The position numbers and the translations under genes are program-made. The notes beneath the pieces are model-generated. The model saw only the letters and a list, made by a program, of their open reading frames with translations, did not search any database and had not been told where the DNA came from. From assembly GCA_027491155.1 (NCBI GenBank), contig JAIXWR010000043.1, positions 1 to 64,000 of the forward strand: a stretch of 64,000 nucleotides of DNA, in the 5' to 3' direction. The DNA comes from Verrucomicrobiaceae bacterium (GTDB lineage: Bacteria > Verrucomicrobiota > Verrucomicrobiia > Verrucomicrobiales > Akkermansiaceae). Below, piece after piece: positions 15,022 through 23,600 of this stretch (positions are counted from its first letter, which is position 1; each line of letters opens with the position of its first letter).

Positions 15022-18000
15022 TCAGGGGGCGTTCAAACGGTAGAAGCCTCGCGCAGCTCCCGCCGGTGCCATGACCTCCAGTTCCAGGCCGCCCTCTTCC
15101 CCGATCACGACTTCCCGCTCGCCGGACCAGACGGTCAGGTCGGTGGAATGCTCCAGCAGGTAGGAGGATCCCGGGGTGCCGCTGATGGACAGGAGGATCA
15201 CGCCCGGACGCGACGGATCGGTGGCCAGCGACATCCGCGGCAACTCGTCCGGAACGCTGCCGGCTTTCGCCTTGGCGGCGAGGCCCCGGGTGCTGGTCTC
15301 GGCCGGCTGCGTCACGTTGATGGTCACCGTGACGGGTGCGGAATCCACCGCGCCGTCGTTGGCGATGTAAGTGAAGCTGGCGGTTCCGACGAACTTGGAC
15401 TTCGGCTTGAAAACGAGGTTCGGCATCTTGCCGGAAAGCTTGCCGTTGGCCGGCCGGCTGACGATCCGGTAGGACAGCGTGTCCCCGTCGGCATCGGTGG
15501 CCCTGAGCGTCACCGGCACCGACGTCTTCATCGGGGTGCTGACCGACCACGGGGCCGACGAGGGCGCACGGTTGTTCGGATTCACCACACGGATCGAGAC
15601 CGTGGCCGCCGCGGAGGCCGCGAGACCGTCGTCGGCCACGAACGCGAAGCTGTCGTTGCCCTTGAATCCCGCTCCCGGCACGTAGGTCAGGTTGGGCGGC
15701 GTCCCGGAGAGGGTTCCGTTCGCAGGCTCCTTGGTGATCCGGAACGTGAGGGGATCGGAGTCCGGGTCCGTCCCGGAAATCTGCAGCGGGTTCCCCGTGT
15801 TCCAGTTCGCTTCGACCGTCTTGGCAACGGCGGCAGGCTTTGAGTTCGATTCCTTCACCTTGAGCGAGATCCACGCGACCGGCGAATCAGCGGCCCCGTC
15901 GTTGGCGACGAAGGCGAAGCTCGTGTTGCCGACAAAGCCCTTCTCCGGCAGGAACGTCAGGTTCGGCGGCGTGCCGCTGAGGACACCACCGAAGCTGGGC
16001 GGATTGACCACCCGGTAAGTAAGGGCGCTGCCTTCGGGATCCGTGGCGCTCAGCTGGATGTCGACCGACTTGTTCTTCAGGGTCGGGATCGACTGGGCAA
16101 CGGCCTGGGGTGCCGAATTGGTGTTCGCAATGTTGATGCTGACGGTGGCACTCGCGGAATTCGCCGATCCGTCGTTCACGCGGTAGGTGAAGCTGTCCGA
16201 ACCCGTGGCATTGGTGTTCGGGGTGTAGACGAAGCTGGGAGCAATTCCGGTGAGCACCCCTTTCGTCGGCAAAGTAAGCGGAATGAAAGTGAGCGTGCTC
16301 CCCTCAACATCGCTGCCGGTGAGTTGGATGGCTACCGCCGTGTTTTTCGAGGTGTTCACCGTCTTCGCATCGGCCACCGGAGCATCGTTCACCGCCGTGA
16401 TGCTGATGCTCACGGTGGCGGCGGACGAATTCGCGATGCCGTCGTTCACACGGAAAGTGAAGCTGTCGCTCCCGTTCGCGTTGCTGTTCGGCCGGTAGGT
16501 GAGATTGGGAGCCGTCCCCGACAGGGTTCCCTTGGTGGGATTGGTCACCACTGCATAGGTCAGCGAGTTCCCGTCGGCATCCGTTCCGCTGAGAACAATC
16601 GCAAGGTTGGTGTCCTCGGCGGTGGTGACCGACCCCGGCGTCGCCACGGGCACCGTGTTGAAGGCGGACACCGAGATCGAGACGGTTGCAGTCGCTGAGT
16701 TCGCGGTGCCATCGTTGACCCGGAAGGTGAAGCTGTCGGATCCGGTCACGCCCGAGTTGGGCGTGTAGCTGAGGTTGGGCGCCGTGCCGCTCAACACGCC
16801 TTTGGTCGGCGAGGTGAGCACCGAGTAGGTGAGCGGGCTGCCTTCGGCATCGCTTCCGCCGAGGGTGATCGCAACCGGCGTGTCAACGGTGGTGCTCACG
16901 GACGCCGCATTGGCCACCGGCAGATCGTTCACCGCGGCGATGTTCAGGTTGATGGTTGCAGCGGGCGAATTGGCGGCTCCATCGTTGACCCGGAACGTGA
17001 AGCTGTCCGTCCCGTTGGCATTCAGGGCCGGGGTGTAAGTCAGATTGGGCGGACTGCCGGACAAGGTGCCTTTCCCGGGCTGGTTCACGATGGAATAGGT
17101 GAGGGATCCCCCCTCGATGTCGCTCCCGGTCAGCGTGACGGCGACCGCGGTGTCCTCGTTGGTGTTCACCGTGGCGGGATTGGCGACCGGGATGTCATTC
17201 ACCGCCGTGATGTTCAGGTTCACGGTCGCGACCGCCGAATTGACGGTCCCGTCGTTGACCCGGTAGGTGAAGCTGTCGCTCCCGAAAAGGTTCGCGGCAG
17301 GCTGGTAGGTGAGGTTGGGCGGGTTTCCCGTGAGGATTCCCTTCGACGGTGCGGTGACGATGCTGTAGCTCAGGGAGTCGCCGTCCACATCGGCCCCGCT
17401 GAGGACCACGGCAACCGAAGCATCCTCGTTGGTATTCACCGTCTTCGGATCGGCGGCCGGCGCATCATTGACCGGAGTGATATTGATCGAGACCGTCGCA
17501 ACCGGAGAATCGAGCAATCCGTCGTTGACCCGGTAGGTGAAGCTGTCGCTGCCATGAACGTTGGCCGAAGGCTTGTAAACGAGATCCTTGCCGGTTCCGG
17601 TCAAGGTCCCCTTCCCCGGAGCGGCAACCACGATGTAGCTCAAGCCATCGTTCTCGGCATCGGTGCCGGAAAGGCTCACCGGGGCCTGGCCATCCTCGGC
17701 TACCTCGAGCGCAAGGGATCCCGCCGATGGTGCCGTGTTCGGCGTCCCGGGCACCGTGTAGCTGACCTCGGACGAAGGAGGACTGGTGACCCCGGCATTG
17801 TCGTAGGCGACCACCACGAAATAATAGGAAGTGCCCTGATTCAGACCGCTGGCGGTGGCCGTGGTGGCATTGCCGGCGTCGATGGTGTTCGGATACTGTC
17901 CGGGCACCGTGCCGTAGCGCAGGCGGTAACCTGCAACGCCGGACTCGGGATTGGGATTCCAGGCGAGCGTCACCGAGCGATCGGCGGCGGCATGGGCTTC

Positions 18001-18102
18001 AGAGGCCAGCGCCAGGAGCGCGGCTGCGAGGGCCAGAAGCCTAGCCGGGAAGCGACCGGATGAAGGCTTGCTGGATGATTTGGTGGCGACCAAGGGATTC
18101 AT
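15022..18102 (-). CDS. Large surface protein with fibronectin III and nine cadherin-like tandem repeats
   Basis: 1026 residues from the ATG at 18102, which begins a signal peptide (LLALAAALLALASEAHA). A fibronectin type III domain covers about residues 42-120. Residues 122-933 are nine tandem repeats of about 90 residues, each opening with N-D-x-P-V-A-like, containing G-T-D-x-E-G and ending D-S-F-T-F-R-V-N-D-G and A-T-V-S-I. These are Ig-like/cadherin-like domains, usually Ca-binding, found in adhesins. The last 93 residues form a separate domain (SISGTPGSSYLLEHSTDL) of a type often seen at the end of secreted verrucomicrobial proteins. It should be cell-surface or extracellular, with a role in adhesion. 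It is convergent with the motor block, ten bases away. Confidence 0.85.
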   Translation of the reverse strand: MNPLVATKSSSKPSSGRFPARLLALAAALLALASEAHAAADRSVTLAWNPNPESGVAGYRLRYGTVPGQYPNTIDAGNATTATASGLNQGTSYYFVVVAYDNAGVTSPPSSEVSYTVPGTPNTAPSAGSLALEVAEDGQAPVSLSGTDAENDGLSYIVVAAPGKGTLTGTGKDLVYKPSANVHGSDSFTYRVNDGLLDSPVATVSINITPVNDAPAADPKTVNTNEDASVAVVLSGADVDGDSLSYSIVTAPSKGILTGNPPNLTYQPAANLFGSDSFTYRVNDGTVNSAVATVNLNITAVNDIPVANPATVNTNEDTAVAVTLTGSDIEGGSLTYSIVNQPGKGTLSGSPPNLTYTPALNANGTDSFTFRVNDGAANSPAATINLNIAAVNDLPVANAASVSTTVDTPVAITLGGSDAEGSPLTYSVLTSPTKGVLSGTAPNLSYTPNSGVTGSDSFTFRVNDGTANSATATVSISVSAFNTVPVATPGSVTTAEDTNLAIVLSGTDADGNSLTYAVVTNPTKGTLSGTAPNLTYRPNSNANGSDSFTFRVNDGIANSSAATVSISITAVNDAPVADAKTVNTSKNTAVAIQLTGSDVEGSTLTFIPLTLPTKGVLTGIAPSFVYTPNTNATGSDSFTYRVNDGSANSASATVSINIANTNSAPQAVAQSIPTLKNKSVDIQLSATDPEGSALTYRVVNPPSFGGVLSGTPPNLTFLPEKGFVGNTSFAFVANDGAADSPVAWISLKVKESNSKPAAVAKTVEANWNTGNPLQISGTDPDSDPLTFRITKEPANGTLSGTPPNLTYVPGAGFKGNDSFAFVADDGLAASAAATVSIRVVNPNNRAPSSAPWSVSTPMKTSVPVTLRATDADGDTLSYRIVSRPANGKLSGKMPNLVFKPKSKFVGTASFTYIANDGAVDSAPVTVTINVTQPAETSTRGLAAKAKAGSVPDELPRMSLATDPSRPGVILLSISGTPGSSYLLEHSTDLTVWSGEREVVIGEEGGLELEVMAPAGAARGFYRLNAP
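15304..17739 (-). repeat. Nine tandem coding repeats of about 270 bp
   Basis: This region encodes the nine cadherin-like domains. Adjacent copies are partly alike at DNA level, for example the recurring segment for GSDSFTFRVNDG near the end of each unit. The last three units are more diverged than the middle ones. Such arrays can change copy number by recombination. Confidence 0.8.
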
Positions 18103-18587
18103 CGTGTTTGGTTGGATAGGCGTTGTGTCCCGCCGCATTCCGGCGGCGGGATCGCAGGGGGCCATCGATCGCAAGGACGCGGCAGCCGTCGGCGTGCCAC
18201 TCCGGGGGAAACGGAGCTTGCGTCTTGCGATCCCTGAAAGGAGCGCGGCAGGAAACCCGTTGTATCGGAGTTGCCAGGAAGCGCCGCACGACAACCCGGG
18301 ACCGCCCAAGGGACGGTTTGACGCGGCGCGCGGCGGCTTGTTCCTGACACTTCTGGATAAGCTCGGGCATGAAAACGGGTGGCTTGTCAGCGAAGTTCCC
18401 GGGGACGTCAAACCCCGTTAGAAAAATTGACGTTTCCGTAAAAATAGATGATCAGGATCTCTTAACAAGAAAATCCTTTCACAATCTTTGAACGCCGCTG
18501 AACAACAGCTGTCTGCGACCGAAACCCTCTAACAACAAGGGCTCCGCGGGCAAAATCCTTTAAGAAAAATCGTTTAATTTTTCTTAA
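18103..18587. other. Long leader region of the surface-protein gene
   Basis: About 485 bases without a supported gene, between two minus-strand genes. The part next to the surface-protein gene is GC-rich. The part from about 18418 to 18590 is strikingly AT-rich for this genome and contains ACGTCAA/TTGACGT inverted at about 18408-18435, the decamer AAAATCCTTT twice (18470-18479 and 18552-18561), and a perfect AT hairpin at 18561-18586. It likely holds the end of the upstream transcript and the promoter of the surface-protein gene. Confidence 0.4.
18561..18586 (-). terminator. AT-rich perfect hairpin after the 18588 gene
   Basis: TAAGAAAAAT at 18561-18570 pairs perfectly with ATTTTTCTTA at 18577-18586, with a six-base loop. 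It begins two bases after the stop of the minus-strand gene at 18588, the normal place for a terminator, but it has almost no GC pairs, so it would be a weak one. A binding site for a regulator is an alternative. Confidence 0.4.
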
Positions 18588-19481
18588 TTATCGACCCTTT
18601 GGAACAAGTTTCGCCGCGGTGGCCGCGTCGACCGTGAACGTAGCCGTTCCGAAGGGTTTGAGCGCTCCGCCCTCCTCCACCCGGTACTCGAAGGCCTTCA
18701 CGGGCTGGGTGTCCTTGATTTCGGACATCAGGTAGACCCGGATGGCCAATGCCTCCTTGCCGGTGCCGCCCTCGAGACCTTTGACCGTGTAGGTGACGTT
18801 GTTCAAACCGTCCTTCGCGCCCCCCAGCACCACTTCCGCTTCCTTGGCATTGGCGAAGCGGTGCCGGCTGAACTGGTTGACCTGCACCTGGACCTCGCGG
18901 CCCGGGCAGAACACGTAAACCTTCGCGATGTACTTCGCCGCGGGAACCGCCGGCGGGGTCGGGGGAACCACCCCGCTCGCCTGGAAATCCGGCGTCTCAG
19001 CGACATACTTCAGGTCGCCGGCAGCCAGCTCGCGGCGGACCTCCGGGAGGGCGGCCAGGTTGACGAACTCGGCGCGGTCGTATTTCCAGGAGCCGCTGTT
19101 GACGAAGGACAGCACGAGGAGGTTCTCCGTCGGCTCCCCGCCGACCCCGAAGTTGATCTTGCCGAAGAAGGCCGCCTTGGCCGTCGCCCCGCGCTGCGAG
19201 AGATGGATCATTTTCAGCCCGTCGAGCGAAGGCGGCGGGGCGGGAAGATCGAAAATGCCTGCCGGATAGGGGCGCTTTTCCGATACCAGCCGGTTGCGGA
19301 TTTCCGCCTGCCGATGGGCCGCGGTGGTTCTCTGCCAGGCGGGCACGTCCTTGCGGATCATGGCGGCGCGCCAGTTGCTGTAGGTCGCCACCAGTGCCTT
19401 GCCGGTGTTCGCTGCAGGTGCCTGGGCCGGCAGCGCCGCCGGCAGTAGGAGGAGGGAAAGAAGGGTCAGGATGCGCGTCAT
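18588..19481 (-). CDS. Secreted protein of unknown function
   Basis: 297 residues from the ATG at 19481, which begins a signal peptide (LTLLSLLLLPAALPAQ). The mature part starts with a helical segment (ALVATYSNWRAAMIRKDVPAWQRTTA) resembling the opening of SnoaL/DUF4440-type domains, then a beta-rich middle with FVNSGSWKYDRAEFVNL. The C-terminal half, from about residue 165, contains YIAKVYVFCPGREVQVQVN and looks like a separate beta-sandwich. I do not recognise a family. It is divergent from the hydrolase gene and may share a control region of about 95 bases with it. Confidence 0.6.
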   Translation of the reverse strand: MTRILTLLSLLLLPAALPAQAPAANTGKALVATYSNWRAAMIRKDVPAWQRTTAAHRQAEIRNRLVSEKRPYPAGIFDLPAPPPSLDGLKMIHLSQRGATAKAAFFGKINFGVGGEPTENLLVLSFVNSGSWKYDRAEFVNLAALPEVRRELAAGDLKYVAETPDFQASGVVPPTPPAVPAAKYIAKVYVFCPGREVQVQVNQFSRHRFANAKEAEVVLGGAKDGLNNVTYTVKGLEGGTGKEALAIRVYLMSEIKDTQPVKAFEYRVEEGGALKPFGTATFTVDAATAAKLVPKGR

Positions 19482-19577
19482 CGGTGGAATGGATTGGACA
19501 AGCCCGCCGCGCCCGGAACAATCCTTTTCGCGCGCCGGGCACCCCCGCCGATCTCCTTCCGCCGTTCTCCCCCCAGC

Positions 19578-20438
19578 ATGAGCCTGCTCCAGAAAACCCC
19601 GTTGATCGGCCAAGCCCGGCAACGGGAGATGTTGAAGTCGGCGACGACTTTCACCTACGCGGAGTCCGCCGAGGGACCGCTGCAGGCACATTTCTTCTCC
19701 CCCCCCGGCTTCGCACCCGGGGACCGCCGGCCGCTTTTCATCTTCCTCCACGGCGGATTCTGGGAAACCCCGATGGCCACCCAGTTCGTGCCCCACTGCC
19801 TTCACTACGCCCAGCGCGGCGCGGTCACGGTCACTTTGGAAACCCGGGTCAGCTCGATCCACCGCACCGGCCCGGTCGAAGCACTGGAGGATCTCAAGCG
19901 CTTTCTCAAATGGCTGGCGGAATACGAGCCGCATTTCGGATTCGATCCCGCCAAGGTGGTCCTCGGCGGGGCCGCCGGCGGGGCCTTCCTCGCCTTGGCA
20001 CTCGCACTTCCGAAGCCGGCGCGCAACGAGGAGCCGCCGGCCTACCTTCCCACCGCCCTGCTCCTGTTCAGCAGCTTGCTGGATCCGATGGTGCATCCCC
20101 ATCTCCAGCGCTTCCCCGATCACTCCACGGCCAAACGCCTCAGCCCGCTCAAGGCGGTGCGGCGCAAGGCACCCGCGATGATCCTTTTCCACGGCAAGAA
20201 GGACCGCGTGACCCCCTTCGCGGCCGTGGAAAAGTTCTACAAGTCGATGCGCTGGCGGCGGAACAAGATCGAGGTGGTCGACTTCGAGAACGCCGAGCAC
20301 TCGTTCTTCAATTTCAACGTCTCCGATCGCCACTACGAATGGAGCGTGGCCGCGGCGGACCGCTTCCTGGAGAACCTCGGCCTGCTGCCGCCGGCTCCTC
20401 CGCTCGACGAGGAAGGCCTCGTGGACGATCCCTCCTGA
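19578..20438 (+). CDS. Alpha/beta-hydrolase fold protein with Ala replacing the catalytic Ser
   Basis: 286 residues from the ATG at 19578. The fold is clear: an HGGF oxyanion motif near residue 58, the nucleophile elbow at residues 130-135, the HGKKDRVTPF segment with the acid residue, and the EHSFFNF segment with the catalytic-type His. The elbow, which is G-x-S-A-G-G in esterases of this group, reads G-G-A132-A-G-G; the codon is gcc, so the nucleophile Ser is absent. The protein is therefore probably not a normal esterase and may act as a binding or regulatory protein. There is no signal peptide. gltB follows on the same strand after 170 bases, so it is probably separately controlled. Confidence 0.8.
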   Translation: MSLLQKTPLIGQARQREMLKSATTFTYAESAEGPLQAHFFSPPGFAPGDRRPLFIFLHGGFWETPMATQFVPHCLHYAQRGAVTVTLETRVSSIHRTGPVEALEDLKRFLKWLAEYEPHFGFDPAKVVLGGAAGGAFLALALALPKPARNEEPPAYLPTALLLFSSLLDPMVHPHLQRFPDHSTAKRLSPLKAVRRKAPAMILFHGKKDRVTPFAAVEKFYKSMRWRRNKIEVVDFENAEHSFFNFNVSDRHYEWSVAAADRFLENLGLLPPAPPLDEEGLVDDPS

Positions 20439-20608
20439 GCCGCCGGAAGCTTCGCCTTCCGCGGCATTCCCCTTGGCCGGCGGATAGGGCACAATTCCTG
20501 CTTGGCACTCCCCGGAAGCTGCCGTTTATTCCCCGCCCCGCGGTGGGTCACTTCCGCGCTGATCCGAGCGCGGCACCGCGGGACAAGGCACTTTTGCCAA
20601 TCCCTGCG

Positions 20609-23600
20609 ATGAATCCCTATTACCACCCGAGCACGCCGCTGGTCCCCGGATCCCTCCACCGCCTCTCCGCCGAGCGCGACAACTGCGGCATGGGTGCCAT
20701 CGCCCAGATCCACGGCAAACGCTCCTACCAGGTCGTCGAGTTCGCCCTCTGCTCGGTCTGCAACATGACCCACCGCGGCGCGGTCGATGCCGACATGAAG
20801 ACCGGCGACGGCTCGGGCATCCTCTCGCAGATCCCCTACCCGATCTTCCTCAAGGCCGCCGCCAAGCTCGGCACCACGCTTGAAAGCGAAAGCGATCTCG
20901 CGGTGGCGGTCTTCTTCCTGCCGCTCAACGACGACGCCGGCCGCAAGCAACTCAAGGCGATGGCCGAAGAGGTCGTCACCAAGCGCGGCATCGGCATCAT
21001 CGGCTGGCGCGAGGTTCCGGTCGATCCCGACGCCCTCGGCAAGCTCGCCCTGGCCACCCGCCCGCACATCGAGCACCTCCTCCTCAAGAAGCCCGCCGGC
21101 TGGGCCGCCGATCACTTCGAACGCCAGCTCTTCCTCTGTCGCCGGACCATCGAGCGCCAGACCAAGGGCCTGAACGGCTTCTACATGCCGTCTTTCTCGA
21201 GCCGCCTGATTTCTTACAAGGGCCTCGCCATGCCGGCCGCCCTGCGCGCCTTCTACGGTGACCTCCAGGACTCGGACTTCCAGACCGCGATCTCGCTCTA
21301 CCACCAGCGCTTCTCGACCAACACCTTCCCCGCCTGGCCTCTCGGCCAGCCGTTCCGGATGATGTGCCACAACGGCGAGATCAACACCGTGGAAGGCAAC
21401 CGCAACTGGATGGCCTCCCGCGAGGAATTCTTCCAGAGCGAGGTCTGGGGCGACGACGTCGCGCTGCTGCACGACCTGATGAACGAGCACGAGTCGGACT
21501 CCGCCTCGCTCGACCACGCGCTCGAGGCGCTGGTGCTTTCCGGCCGCTCGCTGGAACACGCGATGTGCATGCTGGTTCCGCCGGCCTACCGCAACGACGA
21601 GGACATCTCCGACGACCTCCGCGCGTTCTACCAATACAACCGCTCCTTCTCCGAGCCCTGGGACGGCCCGGCCGGCTTGGTTTACACCGACGGCACCAAG
21701 CTCTGCGCCTCGCTCGACCGCAACGGCCTGCGCCCCTCGCGCTACAAGCTCACCGAAGACGGACTGCTCTACATCGGCTCGGAAGCCGGCGCCGTGATCA
21801 TCGACGACTCCAAGGTCATCCGCAAAGGCCGCCTCGGTCCAGGCCAGATGCTTTCCGTGGACACCGCCACCGGCACCGTCCGCAACGACCGCGAGATCAA
21901 GGAGGCGCTCGCCAAGCAGAAGCCCTACCGCCAGTGGATCGACGAGAACCGCCTCGAGCTCCGCAAGTTCTGCTCGCCTGAAGCACTCGCCCCGGCCGAG
22001 GACTTCGCGCCGCTCGAGCTTTCCCGCCAGCAGGTCGCCCACGGCATCTCGATCGAGGAACTCGACATGGTCTTCCCGCCGATGATCAAGTCGGCACAGG
22101 AAGCGGTGTTCTCGATGGGCGACGACATCCCGCTCGCCGTCCTTTCGACCTACCCCCGCCTGCTCTTCACCTACTTCAAGCAGCGCTTCGCCCAGGTCAC
22201 CAACCCGCCGATCGACCCGATCCGCGAATGGGCCGTGATGAGCGCATCCGCCGGCCTCGGACCGGAGCGCAACCTGCTCGTCGAAACCCCCGAGCACTGC
22301 CGCATCGTCAACCTCGAGTCGGCGATCCTCTTCGAACATCAGGTCGACCGCCTCAAGCATCTCGACGAACAAGGCTTCCCCGCCCAGGTCCTCGACATCA
22401 CCTGGCCCTTCGCCGCGGGCGCGGCCGGCCTCAAGGTGCGCCTCGATGAACTCTGCGCCGAAGCCGCGGCCGCCGTGGAAAAGGGCGTCAGCATCCTGAT
22501 CCTCAGCGACCGCGCCGCCTCCCCCGGCCGCGTGCCGATTCCCGCGACCCTCGCCACCGGCACCGTCCACCATTTCCTCAACCGCGTCCGCAAGCGGATG
22601 CGCTGCTCGATCGTGCTGGAGTCCGGCGAGGTCCGCGACACCCACCAGGTCTCCTGCGCCTTCGGCTTCGGCGCCACCGCCGTCTGCCCCTACCTCGGCT
22701 ACGCCACCGTGCGCCAGCTCGTCGCCATGGATGCCGGCAAGGGCAAGCTCGACGGCATCAGCGTCGAGAAGGCCATGGCCAACTACGCCAAGGCCCTCGA
22801 GAAAGGCCTCCTCAAGATCATGTCGAAGATGGGCATCTCGGTGCTCAACTCCTACCAGGGCGCGCAGATCTTCGAAGCGATCGGCATCGGCAAGGAAGTC
22901 ATCGATTTCGCCTTCACCGGCGTCCAGTCCAAGGTCGGCGGCATCGGCTTCGCGGAGATCGCCGAAGAGTCGCTGATCCGCCACCGCGCCGCCTTCGAGA
23001 CCGAAGTCCCGGCCGGCGAGACCCTCAACCTCGGCGACCCCGGCTACAACCGCTTCCGCAAGTCCGGCGAGCGCCACGCGTGGACCACCGACGTCATCAA
23101 GAACTTCCACACGTTCGTGAAGTCCGGCAAGGCCGAGGACTACGACGACTACGTCAAGGTCCAGCTCGAGACCACGCCGGTCGCCATCAAGGACCTCTTC
23201 GAGTTCGTCCCCGCCGCTTCCGGCCCGATCCCGATCGACGAAGTGGAGCCGGTCGAGAACATCCGCCGCCGCTTCACCACCGCCGCCATGTCGCTCGGCG
23301 CGCTGTCGCCGGAAGCCCACGAAACCCTTGCCATCGCGATGAACCGCATCGGCGGCAAGTCCGACTCCGGCGAGGGCGGCGAGGACGCCGTGCGCTACAA
23401 GCCCTACGCCAACGGCGATTTCGCCCGCTCGTGGATCAAGCAGGTCGCGTCCGGCCGCTTCGGCGTCTCGGCCCACTATCTGGTCAATGCCGACGAGCTC
23501 GAAATCAAGATGGCCCAGGGCGCCAAGCCCGGCGAAGGCGGCCAGCTCCCCGGCCAGAAGGTCAACGCCCTGATCGCCCGCCTGCGCCACACCCAGCCCG

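Noticed and set aside
15304-17739. A regular repeat array that could suggest CRISPR
   Set aside because: The units are about 270 bp, in frame and encode cadherin-like domains; there are no short identical repeats with unique spacers and no cas genes.
20501-20519. A possible sigma-54 promoter (TTGGCAC and a downstream GC) before gltB
   Set aside because: The distance between the GG and GC pairs is 12 bases rather than the required 10, so the match fails.
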